Positions 47,807-56,946 of a DNA stretch of 64,000 nucleotides are shown here, in pieces. Every line of letters starts with the position of its first letter. Within the stretch, counting starts at the first letter, position 1. Under the pieces are notes generated by a model, which searched no databases, was not told where the DNA came from, and saw nothing but the letters and a program-made list of their open reading frames with translations. The position numbers and the translations under genes are program-made. This DNA comes from Nocardioides sp. 503 (GTDB lineage Bacteria > Actinomycetota > Actinomycetes > Propionibacteriales > Nocardioidaceae): NCBI RefSeq assembly GCF_004522095.1, contig NZ_SPUI01000001.1, forward strand, positions 124,001 through 188,000, read 5' to 3'.

Positions 47807-47812
47807 TACAGT
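47807..47812 (+). promoter_or_regulatory. -10 hexamer of leaderless glmS
   Basis: TACAGT, seven bases, then ATG 47820. No ribosome site and no glmS ribozyme-like leader is possible at this distance. Confidence 0.55.
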
Positions 47813-47819
47813 GGGGCCC

Positions 47820-49664
47820 ATGTGTGGCATCGTCGGATACGTGGGGCCGAAGCAGGCCCAGCAGGTCGTCATCGAGGGTCTGCGACGGTTGGAGTACCGC
47901 GGCTACGACTCGGCCGGAGTGGCCCTCGTGGTGCAGGGAACCCTGGCCTCGGAGAAGCGGGCCGGCAAGCTCGCCAACCTCGAGAAGGCCATCGCCGACG
48001 CCCCGCTGCCGGAGTCCACGACCGGCATCGGGCACACCCGGTGGGCCACCCACGGGGCGCCCAACGACACCAACGCCCACCCCCACGTCGGCGGCGCGCG
48101 GCGCGTGGCGCTGGTCCACAACGGCATCATCGAGAACTTCGCGACGCTGCGCACCGAGATCGAGACGGCCGGGGGCGTGCTGCTCTCCGAGACCGACACC
48201 GAGGTCGCGGCCCACCTGCTGGAGTCGCTGGTGGAGTCCGGCCTCGACCTGACCACCGCCATGCAGCACGTGTGCCGCCGGCTGGAGGGCGCCTTCACGC
48301 TGGTGGCGGTCGACAGCCAGGACCCCGACCGGGTCGTGGCCGCGCGCCGCAGCTCGCCGCTCGTGGTCGGCATCGGCGAGGGCGAGAACTTCCTCGGCTC
48401 CGACGTGGCGGCGTTCATCGAGCACACCCGCGAGGCCATGGAGCTGGGCCAGGACCAGGTCGTCACGATCACGCGTGAGGGCGTCGAGGTCACGGACTTC
48501 GACGGCGCCCCGTCGGAGGGCAAGCGCTACCACGTCACGTGGGACCTGTCGGCCGCCGAGAAGGACGGCCACGACTGGTTCATGCGCAAGGAGATCTTCG
48601 AGCAGCCGCGCGCGGTCGCCGACTCGCTGCTCGGGCGGCGCAACGCGGAGGGGCTGCTTCAGCTCGACGAGATGCGGCTGTCCGACGACGAGATCCGCGA
48701 CGTCGACAAGATCATCATCATCGCCTGCGGCACGTCTTTCTACGCCGGCATGGTGGCCAAGTACGCCATCGAGCACTGGACCCGGGTCCCGGTCGAGGTC
48801 GAGCTGGCCTCGGAGTTCCGCTACCGCGACCCGATCCTCGACTACTCCACGCTGATCGTGGCGATCAGCCAGTCCGGGGAGACCGCCGACACCCTCCAGG
48901 CCATCCGGCACGCGCGGACCCAGCGCTCCAAGGTCCTGGCCATCTGCAACACCAACGGCTCGACCATCCCGCGGGAGTCCGACGCCGTGATCTACACCCA
49001 CGCCGGCCCCGAGATCGGCGTCGCCTCCACCAAGGGCTTCCTCACCCAGCTCGTCGCCTGCTACCTGCTCGCGCTCTACATCGCCCAGGTCAAGGGCACC
49101 CGCTACGGCGACGAGATCACCGAGATCATGCAGCAGCTCGAGGAGATGCCCGGCCACATCGAGACCGTGCTGGAGTCCGCGGAGACCGTCTACGAGCTCG
49201 CCCGCAGTCACCTGGACACCCGCTCGGTGCTGTTCCTGGGCCGCCACGCCGGCTACCCCGTCGCGCTGGAGGGTGCGCTCAAGCTCAAGGAGCTGGCCTA
49301 CATCCACGCCGAGGGCTTCGCCGCGGGCGAGCTCAAGCACGGCCCGATCGCGCTCATCGAGGAGGGCCTGCCGGTGCTGTGCGTCGTACCTCCCCAGGGC
49401 CGCGACCAGCTCCACGGCAAGATGATCAGCGGCATCCAGGAGGTCCGGGCCCGGGGCGCGCGCACGATCTGCCTCGCCGAGGAGGGCGACACCTCCATCG
49501 AGCCGTACGCCGACGTGCTGATCCGCCTGCCCAAGGTGCCGGTGCTCCTCCAGCCGCTGGTCTCGGTCGTGCCGCTGCAGCTCTTCGCGTGCGAGCTGGC
49601 CACCGCCATGGGCCACGACGTCGACCAGCCGCGCAACCTCGCCAAGTCCGTCACCGTCGAGTGA
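47820..49664 (+). CDS. glmS: Glutamine-fructose-6-phosphate aminotransferase (isomerizing)
   Basis: A 614-residue GlmS making glucosamine-6-phosphate. The N-terminal nucleophile Cys2 (MCGIVGYVG) begins the glutaminase domain (to ~220; GHTRWATHG); two SIS domains follow ([45 protein letters not shown]) and the C-terminus [13 protein letters not shown] is standard. ATG 47820 is fixed by the catalytic Cys. acpS follows after 7 bases. Confidence 0.98.
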   Translation: MCGIVGYVGPKQAQQVVIEGLRRLEYRGYDSAGVALVVQGTLASEKRAGKLANLEKAIADAPLPESTTGIGHTRWATHGAPNDTNAHPHVGGARRVALVHNGIIENFATLRTEIETAGGVLLSETDTEVAAHLLESLVESGLDLTTAMQHVCRRLEGAFTLVAVDSQDPDRVVAARRSSPLVVGIGEGENFLGSDVAAFIEHTREAMELGQDQVVTITREGVEVTDFDGAPSEGKRYHVTWDLSAAEKDGHDWFMRKEIFEQPRAVADSLLGRRNAEGLLQLDEMRLSDDEIRDVDKIIIIACGTSFYAGMVAKYAIEHWTRVPVEVELASEFRYRDPILDYSTLIVAISQSGETADTLQAIRHARTQRSKVLAICNTNGSTIPRESDAVIYTHAGPEIGVASTKGFLTQLVACYLLALYIAQVKGTRYGDEITEIMQQLEEMPGHIETVLESAETVYELARSHLDTRSVLFLGRHAGYPVALEGALKLKELAYIHAEGFAAGELKHGPIALIEEGLPVLCVVPPQGRDQLHGKMISGIQEVRARGARTICLAEEGDTSIEPYADVLIRLPKVPVLLQPLVSVVPLQLFACELATAMGHDVDQPRNLAKSVTVE

Positions 49665-49671
49665 GCAACCC

Positions 49672-50025
49672 GTGGCGGTGATCGGCGTCGGCATCGACGT
49701 GGTCGACATCGAGCGCTTCGGGGAGTCCCTGGAGCGCACCCCCGGCCTGTCGGCCCGGCTGTTCACCCCCGCCGAGGCCGCGCGCCCGCTCGCGTCCCTC
49801 GCCGCGCGGTTCGCCGCCAAGGAGGCCGTGGCCAAGGCGCTCGGCGCGCCCGTCGGCATGTCCTGGCAGGACGCGGAGGTCGTCAACGAGGCGTCCGGCC
49901 GCCCCCTCCTCGAGATCCGCGGCTCCGTCGCCGCCCGCGCCGCCGAGCTCGGCGTCGCCAGCGTCCACCTCTCCCTCTCCCACGACGCCGGCATCGCCTC
50001 CGCGGTCGTCGTCCTCGAGTCCTGA
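49672..50025 (+). CDS. acpS: Holo-acyl-carrier-protein synthase
   Basis: A 117-residue phosphopantetheinyl transferase that loads ACP. The magnesium site [12 protein letters not shown] and the second motif [13 protein letters not shown] are intact, and [16 protein letters not shown] closes it. GTG 49672, 7 bases after glmS. Confidence 0.95.
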   Translation: MAVIGVGIDVVDIERFGESLERTPGLSARLFTPAEAARPLASLAARFAAKEAVAKALGAPVGMSWQDAEVVNEASGRPLLEIRGSVAARAAELGVASVHLSLSHDAGIASAVVVLES

Positions 50026-50074
50026 CCCGCGGCTCGACCGGGCGCTCGGTGGGCGTTGGTCGGTGGCCGAGGAT

Positions 50075-50124
50075 GGGTCGTGTGCCGCAGACAGCGCTCC
50101 CGCGCTGCGTGAGGCACACGACCC
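50075..50124. repeat. 50-bp palindromic element, family 1 copy 1
   Basis: Arms GGGTCGTGTGCC / GGCACACGACCC, 26-base centre with a second inverted repeat (AGCGC / GCGCT). Intergenic, after acpS. Confidence 0.92.
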
Positions 50125-50178
50125 CCACGGTGCACATGGGCTAGATGGGTGAGCGGGCTGGCTGGGTGCCCGGACCAT

Positions 50179-50228
50179 GGGTCGTGTGCCGCAGGCAGCG
50201 TCAGGCCGCAGCGCCCGGCACACGACCC
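50179..50228. repeat. 50-bp palindromic element, family 1 copy 2
   Basis: Same 12-bp arms and 26-base centre spacing as copy 1. The stop codon of the minus-strand DUF559-like gene (50201) lies within it, so the element encodes that protein's last eight or nine residues. Confidence 0.92.
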
Positions 50229-51124
50229 GGCAGCCCGAGCGCGACCAGGTCGAGGGCGACCTCGGCGGGTTCGTGGCGGAGCTCGAAGGCAGAACAGCGC
50301 AGGATCGTCCGCGTCGGCGTCGTGATGCGGCGCGCCCGACGGAGGTCGGCGCGCCACTCGAGGGCCTCCATGTGGAACGAGCCGTCCACCTCCAGCACCA
50401 GGACGGAGCCGTCGGGCAGGTCCCACTCGCAGTCGGTCCACCGCACCCGGCCGGTGCGGTCGGCGCGCGGCCGCTGGCGGAGGGGGAGTGGCATGGCGAA
50501 GCGCAGGCACATGCGACGTACGTCGAGCTCGGCCATCGACTGGACCCCACCGTCGATCAAGCTCAGGGTCGCCTTGAACGGCTTCGAACGCCGCAGCGGG
50601 CGCAGCTGGTCGACCCACTCGACCAGCCGGCCCGCCGTGGTCAGCCGCTGCTGCACCACAGCCGCAAGGACCCCGTGGGCGGCGCGCGGCTCGGCCGAGT
50701 ATGCCGCCCAGAGGAGGACTGCCGGTTCGAGATGACAGCGGGGGATCCCGGGGCGAGGGCACCGCAGCAGCTCGTAGGGCCGACGGGTACGGAAGAACCG
50801 GACGCCGTCGACGGGCTCGAAGGACAGCTCGTCGTCGACGAGGACGCACACCTCGGTCCGGGGCCATCCCTCCAGCCCATGGATCGCGGCTGCGGTGAGA
50901 CCCCCCAGCATGCTGCGGGGCCCCGCGTGCAGGACGGCCGTCCACAGTCGCTGGCTCGGAGCCAGCGGCCCTGTGGTCGTGCTGATGACCCGTGGCGTGC
51001 GCTCGGCCCACCGACCTGCGGCGACGTTGTTGCGGACGTGACCCCAGTCGATGCCCCGGTCGTTGAGCTGGCGGCGGGCCACCATGCCCTGCTGTTCCCG
51101 TAGCAGCTGCTCGAGTGTGTGCAT
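50201..51124 (-). CDS. AbiEi-like N-terminus / DUF559-like C-terminus protein
   Basis: A 307-residue protein. The N-terminal ~55 residues (LLREQQGMVARRQLNDRGID) resemble the winged helix found at the start of AbiEi-type antitoxin family proteins; the C-terminal ~120 residues (MAELDVRRMCLRFAMPLPLR, LPDGSVLVLEVDGSFHM, TILRCSAFEL) resemble the DUF559/Vsr-like endonuclease fold with the E...D-x(n)-E-V-D type arrangement. No cognate toxin gene adjoins it, so a toxin-antitoxin role is not supported. The C-terminal GRVPGAAA is encoded by palindromic copy 2. Confidence 0.72.
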   Translation of the reverse strand: MHTLEQLLREQQGMVARRQLNDRGIDWGHVRNNVAAGRWAERTPRVISTTTGPLAPSQRLWTAVLHAGPRSMLGGLTAAAIHGLEGWPRTEVCVLVDDELSFEPVDGVRFFRTRRPYELLRCPRPGIPRCHLEPAVLLWAAYSAEPRAAHGVLAAVVQQRLTTAGRLVEWVDQLRPLRRSKPFKATLSLIDGGVQSMAELDVRRMCLRFAMPLPLRQRPRADRTGRVRWTDCEWDLPDGSVLVLEVDGSFHMEALEWRADLRRARRITTPTRTILRCSAFELRHEPAEVALDLVALGLPGRVPGAAA

Positions 51125-51189
51125 GGATGAGGTATTCCCCGCCTCGATGTCTCAGCATCGGTTGTCCACAGGCGGCGGCGGACGGGTCG

Positions 51190-51239
51190 GGGTCGTGTGC
51201 CGGACGCAGCGTCGGGACGCGGTCTCCGGCACACGACCC
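51190..51239. repeat. 50-bp palindromic element, family 1 copy 3
   Basis: Same arms, same length, centre GGACGCAGCG onward. It fills the gap between the DUF559-like gene and nnr, ending 16 bases before the nnr -10 box. Confidence 0.92.
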
Positions 51240-51254
51240 ACCCGCCACCCCGGC

Positions 51255-51260
51255 TAGCGT
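51255..51260 (+). promoter_or_regulatory. -10 hexamer of leaderless nnr
   Basis: TAGCGT, six bases, ATG 51267; no ribosome site. Confidence 0.55.
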
Positions 51261-51266
51261 GAGCAC

Positions 51267-52712
51267 ATGAGGTACGCGCACACCGTCGAGCAGGTCCGGG
51301 AGGCCGAGGCGGCGCTGCTCGCGCGGCTGCCGGAGGGCGCCCTGATGCAGCGGGCGGCCCATGGGCTGGCCTACGCGGTGCTCGAGCTGCTGGGCTCGGC
51401 CTACGGGCGGCGGGTGCTGCTCCTAGTCGGTGGCGGCAACAACGGCGGCGACGCGCTGTACGCCGGCGCCGTGCTCGCCCGGCGGGGCGCGTCCGTCGAG
51501 GCGTGGCTGCTGTCCGACGCGGTGCACGAGGGCGGGCTGGCGGCGTTGAGGGGGGCCGGTGGCCGGGTCGTGTGGCGCAGCCAGCGCCCGGGCGCTGCCT
51601 CCGGCACACGACCCGACCCGACCACCATCGCCACCACCACCGCCCCCGAGCTCGTCGTCGACGGGATCACCGGGATCGGCGGCCGGCCCGGGCTGCGCGA
51701 GGAGGCGCGCCGCGCGCTGGCCGAGGTCGAGGGCGTGCCCGTCGTGGCTGTCGACACGCCCTCGGGGGTCGACGTGGACAGCGGCGAGCTCGGCGGCGCC
51801 CACGTCCGGGCCGACCTCACGGTCACCTTCGGCACCCTTAAGGTCGCGCACCTGGTCGACCCCGCCGCGTCCGCGAGCGGCGTGGTGCACCTCGTCGACC
51901 TCGGTCTCGACCTGCCCCCCGCGGCGATCGAGGCGCTCCAGCCCGCCGACGTGGCCGCGCGGCTGCCGCGCCCCGCGGAGGACGCCCAGAAGTACAGCCG
52001 CGGCGTGGTGGGCGTCCGGGCCGGCTCCGACGAGTACCCCGGCGCGGGCCTGCTGAGCGTCTCCGGCGCCGCCTGCGGGCTCGCGGGCATGGTCCGCTAC
52101 GTCGGTGCCGCCGGCGTCGCCAGCCGCGTGCGCGACGCCCACCCGGAGGTGGTCGGCGACGGTCGGGTCCAGGCCTGGGTCGTGGGGTCCGGCAGCGGGC
52201 AGCACGCCGCGGCCGAGCTGGCCGCCGCGCTGCGTGACGACGTGCCCGCCGTCGTGGACGCCGACGCCCTCGCTCATCTCGCCGGGCCTCCCGGAGTGCC
52301 CGCCGTGCTCACGCCCCACGCCGGCGAGCTCGCGGCCATGCTCGGGCGCGACCGCGCCGACGTGGAGGCCCGGCCGCTGGCCCACGCCCGGGAGGCGGCG
52401 GAGACCTACGGCTGCGTGGTCCTCCTCAAGGGCCGCCACACCCTCGTCGCCGAGCCGGCCCAGCAGGGCGGCCGCACCCGGGTCACCACCACCGGCAACC
52501 CCTGGCTGGCGACAGCCGGCGCCGGGGACGTCCTCGGCGGGCTCATCGGCGCCCTCCTGGCCGCGGGGCTGGAGCCCTTCGACGCGGCCTCGGTGGGCTC
52601 CTGGCTGCACGGCGCGGCGGCCACGACGGCCGGTGCGGGAGGCCCGTTGGTGGCCGGGCAGATCGCCGGTGCAGTGCCGGCGGTCGTCCGCGGGCTCCCG
52701 CCGCTCGGCTGA
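51267..52712 (+). CDS. nnr: Bifunctional NAD(P)H-hydrate epimerase / ADP-dependent dehydratase
   Basis: A 481-residue repair enzyme for hydrated NAD(P)H. N-terminal epimerase domain: LLLVGGGNNGGDALYAG and VAVDTPSGVDVDSG; C-terminal dehydratase domain: LTPHAGELAAMLG, VLLKGRHT and GNPWLATAGAGDVLGG. Residues ~100-116 (RVVWRSQRPGAASGTRP) are encoded by palindromic copy 4, an in-frame insertion between the epimerase loop GLAALRGAGG and ELVVDGITGIGG, which are normally close together. Both catalytic regions look intact, so the insert is probably tolerated as a surface loop. Confidence 0.94.
   Translation: MRYAHTVEQVREAEAALLARLPEGALMQRAAHGLAYAVLELLGSAYGRRVLLLVGGGNNGGDALYAGAVLARRGASVEAWLLSDAVHEGGLAALRGAGGRVVWRSQRPGAASGTRPDPTTIATTTAPELVVDGITGIGGRPGLREEARRALAEVEGVPVVAVDTPSGVDVDSGELGGAHVRADLTVTFGTLKVAHLVDPAASASGVVHLVDLGLDLPPAAIEALQPADVAARLPRPAEDAQKYSRGVVGVRAGSDEYPGAGLLSVSGAACGLAGMVRYVGAAGVASRVRDAHPEVVGDGRVQAWVVGSGSGQHAAAELAAALRDDVPAVVDADALAHLAGPPGVPAVLTPHAGELAAMLGRDRADVEARPLAHAREAAETYGCVVLLKGRHTLVAEPAQQGGRTRVTTTGNPWLATAGAGDVLGGLIGALLAAGLEPFDAASVGSWLHGAAATTAGAGGPLVAGQIAGAVPAVVRGLPPLG
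51565..51614. repeat. 50-bp palindromic element, family 1 copy 4, inside nnr
   Basis: Arms GGGTCGTGTGGC (one base differs) / GGCACACGACCC with a 26-base centre. It is translated as part of nnr. Confidence 0.92.
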
Positions 52713-52742
52713 CCGAGCGCCGTGGATGGGACAATCGGCTCC

Positions 52743-53876
52743 ATGACCAGACCGCGGGCCGAGATCGTCGTCGACCTCGCCGCGATCCGCCACAACGTCC
52801 GCACCCTGCGCCGCACGGCCGGCGTCGCGCTCATGGTCGTCGTCAAGGCCGACGGCTACGGCCACGGCATGGTCGAGGTCGCGGCCGCGGCACGTGACGC
52901 CGGGGCGGAGTGGCTCGGCGTCGCCACCCTGGACGAGGCGCTCGCCCTGCGCGCCGCGGGCGACACCGGACGCCTGCTCTGCTGGCTCACCGTCCCCGGC
53001 GAGCCCTACGCCGACGCGCTCGCCGCCGACATCGACCTCACCGCCTACTCCGTCGCCGAGCTCGACGAGATCGCCGCAGCCGCCGGCCGCTCCTCGCAGC
53101 CCGCCCGCGTCCAGCTCAAGGTCGACACCGGCCTCTCCCGTGGCGGCGCCGCGGAGCGCGACTGGGTGGAGCTCTTCGTCCGGGCGCGGGCCGGGGAGGA
53201 GGCGGGGCACTGGCGCATCACCGGCCTCTGGTCCCACCTCGCCTGCAGCGACGAGCCCGACCACCCCGCCAACGACGCCCAGGAGGCGACGTTCCACCGG
53301 GCGCTGGACGCCGCCGAGCGGGCGGGTCTGCGCCCGGACGTGCGCCACCTCGCCAACTCCGCCGCCGCCCTGCTGCGACCCAGCAGCCGCTTCGACCTGG
53401 TCCGCTGCGGCATCGCCTCCTACGGGCTCGACCCGGCCCCCGGCGAGACCGACGACGTCGGCCTGGTGCCGGCGATGACCGTGCGCGCCCGGCTGGCCAT
53501 GGTGAAGGCGATCGACGCCGGAGACTCGGTCTCCTACGGCCACGCCTGGACCGCCGACCGCGCCACGACCGTGGGCCTGGTGCCGGCCGGCTACGGCGAG
53601 GGCGTGCCGCGCCACGCGAGCAACGCCGCGTCCGTCGCCGTGGAGGGCCGGCAGCGCCCGATCCGGGGCCGCGTGTGCATGGACCAGGTCGTGGTCGACC
53701 TCGGCGGTGACCTGCCCGACGCCGGCACGGAGGTCGTGCTGTTCGGCCCGGGCCGCCACGGCGAGCCGACGGCCCAGGACTGGGCGGAGGCATGCGGCAC
53801 CATCAGCTACGAGATCGTGACCCGGATCGGCGGGCGCATGACCCGCACCCACGTCGACAGCGAGGCCCCCGCATGA
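52743..53876 (+). CDS. alr: Alanine racemase
   Basis: A 377-residue PLP enzyme giving D-alanine for peptidoglycan. PLP lysine in VVVKADGYGHG, HLANSAAAL, RCGIASYGLDP, the catalytic tyrosine region SVSYGHAW and RGRVCMDQVVVDLG. ATG 52743 is preceded by GACAAT seven bases upstream. The stop overlaps the next start (ATGA). Confidence 0.96.
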   Translation: MTRPRAEIVVDLAAIRHNVRTLRRTAGVALMVVVKADGYGHGMVEVAAAARDAGAEWLGVATLDEALALRAAGDTGRLLCWLTVPGEPYADALAADIDLTAYSVAELDEIAAAAGRSSQPARVQLKVDTGLSRGGAAERDWVELFVRARAGEEAGHWRITGLWSHLACSDEPDHPANDAQEATFHRALDAAERAGLRPDVRHLANSAAALLRPSSRFDLVRCGIASYGLDPAPGETDDVGLVPAMTVRARLAMVKAIDAGDSVSYGHAWTADRATTVGLVPAGYGEGVPRHASNAASVAVEGRQRPIRGRVCMDQVVVDLGGDLPDAGTEVVLFGPGRHGEPTAQDWAEACGTISYEIVTRIGGRMTRTHVDSEAPA

Positions 53877-54958
53877 GCGTCCAGCGCCGCATCGTCGGCA
53901 TCGCCGCCGGCGCGGTCGGCCTGGCCGCAGCCGGTACGGCGGTCGAGGTCGCCCGCCGCAACCACGCCATCGGCAGCAGACGCGACGTGTCGGCGGAGTT
54001 CGGGACGCTGCGGTCGGCGCCCCTCAGCGTGATCACCGAGGACGGCGTGCCCCTGCACGTCGAGGTCGACGAGGTGACCGAGGCGCCGCCGACGCAGCGA
54101 CGCTGGTCGCGGCGCGGCCCGGATCCCGAGGTCACGGTCGTCTTCGTCCACGGCTACTGCCTCAACCTGGACGCCTGGCACTTCCAGCGCGGGGCCTACC
54201 GCGGCCTGGTCCGCACCGTCTTCTACGACCAGCGCTCCCACGGCCGCTCGGGCCGCTCGAGCAACGAGAACGCCACCATCGACCAGCTCGGTCGCGACCT
54301 CAAGCAGGTCATGGACGAGGTCGTCCCCGACGGGCCGGTGGTCCTGGTAGGGCACTCCATGGGCGGCATGTCCGTCGTCGCCCTGGCCGAGCAGTTCCCC
54401 GAGATCATCGGGGAGCGCGTGGTCGGCGTCGGCCTGATCTCCACCACCGCCGGCGGCCTCGACGTCGGCCGCATCCTGCTGCCGCTGCTGCCCAGCCGGC
54501 TCAGCGGCCGCCTCACCAGCGGGGCGGTGCGCACGCTGCGCCGCAGCCACCGCTCGGTCGACACGTTCCGCCGCATGGGAGCGGCCGTCGCGCGGGTCAC
54601 GACCGACGTCTTCGCGTTCGGCGACAAGGTCCCGGCCGCCTACGTCGAGTTCGTCGACGACATGCTGTCCGCGACGCCGTTCGAGGTCGTCGCGGAGTTC
54701 TTCCCCAGCTTCAGCAGCCTGGACAAGTTCGACTTCGTCGAGGTGCTGGGACGGGTCCCCACCTCCGTGATCTGCGGGACCGAGGACAAGATGACCTCGA
54801 TCGGCCACAGCCGCAAGCTGCACGCTCGGATCGCCGGGTCGCGGCTGCTGGAGTGCGAGGGCGCGGGACACATGGTCCCGCTGGAGCGCCACGACCAGGT
54901 GACCGCCGAGCTGGACCAGCTGATCACCGCCGCCACGACCCGGGTGGGGGGCCGGTGA
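53873..54958 (+). CDS. Alpha/beta hydrolase
   Basis: A 361-residue hydrolase with nucleophile elbow GHSMGG, oxyanion HGYCLNL, acid in GTEDKMT and His in GAGHMVPLE. A hydrophobic N-terminus (VGIAAGAVGLAAAGTAVEVA) may anchor it in the membrane. It is embedded in an alr-tsaE operon with 4-base overlaps on both sides; this placement is common in actinobacteria but the substrate is unknown. Confidence 0.9.
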   Translation: MSVQRRIVGIAAGAVGLAAAGTAVEVARRNHAIGSRRDVSAEFGTLRSAPLSVITEDGVPLHVEVDEVTEAPPTQRRWSRRGPDPEVTVVFVHGYCLNLDAWHFQRGAYRGLVRTVFYDQRSHGRSGRSSNENATIDQLGRDLKQVMDEVVPDGPVVLVGHSMGGMSVVALAEQFPEIIGERVVGVGLISTTAGGLDVGRILLPLLPSRLSGRLTSGAVRTLRRSHRSVDTFRRMGAAVARVTTDVFAFGDKVPAAYVEFVDDMLSATPFEVVAEFFPSFSSLDKFDFVEVLGRVPTSVICGTEDKMTSIGHSRKLHARIAGSRLLECEGAGHMVPLERHDQVTAELDQLITAATTRVGGR

Positions 54959-55845
54959 CGCTCTCCGTGCGGCGCGTCGGCCACGAGTCGGCCGCCGTCG
55001 TCCACCACATCGTCCACGAGGCCTTCGCGAGCCGTCCGGCCCTGCACCCGCCGGCCGACGCGCTGGGCGAGACCGTCGAGTCCATCGGCACCCGCCTGGC
55101 GCTCAACGGCGGCCTGGTCGCACGCGTCGACGACGAGCCGGTCGGCGCGCTGCTGTTCGACCCCGTCGGCGACTCGGTCTACCTGCGGCGCTTCGGCGTG
55201 CTGCCGGCGGCGCAGGGCCACGGGGTCGCCGCGGCCATGGTCGCGGCCGCCGTCGAGGCCTGGCCGGGCAAGGCGCGGCTGTCGGTCGTCGCCCGCGAGG
55301 AGCTCCCGGCCACGGTCGCCTTCTGGCAGCGGCGCGGCTTCGCCCAGGCCGACCGCCGCCACCCCTACGTCGAGCTGTCACGCCCGCTGCCGCGCAGCTT
55401 CGACGTGCCGACGGCCGAGGACATGCGCGCGCTGGGCGTGCGCATCGCCGGCGAGCTGCGGGCCGGCGACCTGCTGGTCCTCTCGGGCGGGCTCGGCGCC
55501 GGCAAGACGACGTTCACCCAGGGCCTGGGAGAGGGGCTCCAGGTGCGCGGCGGGGTCACCTCGCCGACGTTCGTCATCGCCCGGGTCCACCCTTCCCTGG
55601 TGGGCGGACCCGACCTCGTCCACGTCGACGCCTACCGGCTCGGGGGCCTCGACGAGCTCGACGACCTCGACCTGGACACGTCCCTCGACGAGGCGGTCAC
55701 GGTGGTGGAGTGGGGCGAGGGGATGGCCGAGTCCCTGTCGGACTCCCGGCTCGAGGTGCGCATCGCCCGGGCCGAGACGGCCGACGGTGAGCTCGACCCG
55801 CGCCAGGTCGAGGTCCTCGGCATCGGCACCCGCTGGGCGAATTAG
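54955..55845 (+). CDS. tsaE: GNAT acetyltransferase fused to TsaE ATPase
   Basis: A 296-residue fusion. Residues 1-~140 are a GNAT domain (FGVLPAAQGHGVAAAMV, AFWQRRGF); ~145-296 are TsaE, the ATPase that turns over the t6A37 tRNA-modifying complex: Walker A LSGGLGAGKTTFTQG, VTSPTFVI, HVDAYRL and VVEWGEG. GTG 54955 overlaps the hydrolase stop. The GNAT part might modify a tRNA or protein partner; no evidence. Confidence 0.92.
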   Translation: MTLSVRRVGHESAAVVHHIVHEAFASRPALHPPADALGETVESIGTRLALNGGLVARVDDEPVGALLFDPVGDSVYLRRFGVLPAAQGHGVAAAMVAAAVEAWPGKARLSVVAREELPATVAFWQRRGFAQADRRHPYVELSRPLPRSFDVPTAEDMRALGVRIAGELRAGDLLVLSGGLGAGKTTFTQGLGEGLQVRGGVTSPTFVIARVHPSLVGGPDLVHVDAYRLGGLDELDDLDLDTSLDEAVTVVEWGEGMAESLSDSRLEVRIARAETADGELDPRQVEVLGIGTRWAN

Positions 55846-55851
55846 TAGGTT
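55846..55851 (+). promoter_or_regulatory. -10 hexamer of leaderless tsaB
   Basis: TAGGTT, six bases, GTG 55858, right after the tsaE stop; implies an internal promoter in the operon. Confidence 0.55.
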
Positions 55852-55857
55852 CGTCCC

Positions 55858-56490
55858 GTGCTGCTCGCCTTCGACACCGCCTCGCCCACCGTCACCGTCG
55901 CCCTCCACGACGGGGAGGACGTCGTGGTCGAGCTGACCTCCGACCGGTCGATGAAGCACGGCGAGCAGCTCGCGCCGCTCATCGAGGAGTCCCTCCAGCG
56001 CGCCGGCATCGTGCGCCAGGACCTCACCGCGATCGCGGTGGGCGTCGGCCCCGGTCCGTTCACCGGTCTGCGCGTCGGGCTGGTCACCGCACGCACGCTC
56101 GCGCACGTCCTCGAGCTGCCCGTCTACGGCGTGTGCTCGCTCGACGTCCTCGCCGCCGAGGCCGCCGGGCAGCTGCCCGGGCCGTTCGTGGTGGCCACCG
56201 ACGCGCGCCGCAAGGAGGTCTACCTCGCCTCCTACGACGACGGCGGCGTGCGTCAGGCCGGGCCGGCCGTCGCCAAGCCCGACGCCGTCGCCAGCGAGCT
56301 GCCGGTGGTCGGGGAGGGCGGCACGCTCTACCCGGCGGCGTTCCCTGCCCACACCGGGCCGCAGCGACCGAGCGCGGGCTGGTTGGCCCGCGTGGTGACC
56401 GAGGAGCTGGCCGAGCTCTACGACCCCGACCCGCTCTACCTGCGCCGTCCCGACGCGGAGAGTCCCCGCCCGCCCAAGCGGGTCTCGTGA
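55858..56490 (+). CDS. tsaB: tRNA t6A37 complex subunit TsaB
   Basis: A 210-residue inactive paralogue of TsaD and its dimer partner: LLAFDTASPTVTVAL, MKHGEQLAPLI and the conserved GVGPGPFTGLRVGL. Overlaps rimI by GTGA. Confidence 0.94.
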   Translation: MLLAFDTASPTVTVALHDGEDVVVELTSDRSMKHGEQLAPLIEESLQRAGIVRQDLTAIAVGVGPGPFTGLRVGLVTARTLAHVLELPVYGVCSLDVLAAEAAGQLPGPFVVATDARRKEVYLASYDDGGVRQAGPAVAKPDAVASELPVVGEGGTLYPAAFPAHTGPQRPSAGWLARVVTEELAELYDPDPLYLRRPDAESPRPPKRVS

Positions 56491-56942
56491 TCAGACCGGC
56501 CACCGCCGCCGACGTGATCGCCATCGCCGACCTCGAGTCCGACGCGCTCGGCGCCGACGCCTGGTCCGAGGGCCTGGTGCGCGAGGGCGTCGAGGGCAAC
56601 CTGCCCACGGTCCACTACGTCGTCGCGGACGAGGCCGGACTGGTGGGCTACGCCGTCGCGAGCGTCGTGGCCGACATCGCCGAGCTGCAGCGGATCGCCG
56701 TACGCGGCGAGCGGCGCCGCAGCGGGGTGGCCACGGAGCTGCTGGCCGCCGTGGTCGCGCTGGCCGCCGACGCTGGCGCCGACCGGCTGCTGCTCGAGGT
56801 GCGCGACACCAACACCCCCGCGCTGGCCTTCTACGCCGCCCGGGGCTTCGTCGAGGTCGACCGGAGACCCCGCTACTACCGTGACGGCTCGCCGGCCGTC
56901 GTCATGCGGCGTGCGCTCCGCGCGGGCTGCGGGGGAGGATGA
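56487..56942 (+). CDS. rimI: Ribosomal protein S18 alanine N-acetyltransferase-like GNAT
   Basis: A 151-residue GNAT with the RimI pattern: [20 protein letters not shown] (acetyl-CoA loop) and [20 protein letters not shown]. Its place between tsaB and tsaD is the standard one for rimI. GTG 56487 overlaps the tsaB stop. Confidence 0.92.
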   Translation: MIRPATAADVIAIADLESDALGADAWSEGLVREGVEGNLPTVHYVVADEAGLVGYAVASVVADIAELQRIAVRGERRRSGVATELLAAVVALAADAGADRLLLEVRDTNTPALAFYAARGFVEVDRRPRYYRDGSPAVVMRRALRAGCGGG

Positions 56943-56946
56943 CCCT

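Noticed and set aside
47761..47820. glmS ribozyme or riboswitch
   Set aside because: Only about 65 bases separate coaA and glmS and the -10 box lies seven bases before the start, leaving no leader RNA.
50201..51124. Type IV toxin-antitoxin locus
   Set aside because: Only the N-terminal helix region resembles AbiEi; there is no AbiEii nucleotidyltransferase gene beside it.
50075..51614. The four 50-bp repeats as a CRISPR array
   Set aside because: Spacing is irregular (54, 961 and 325 bases between copies), the centres vary, two copies overlap coding sequence, and there is no cas gene.
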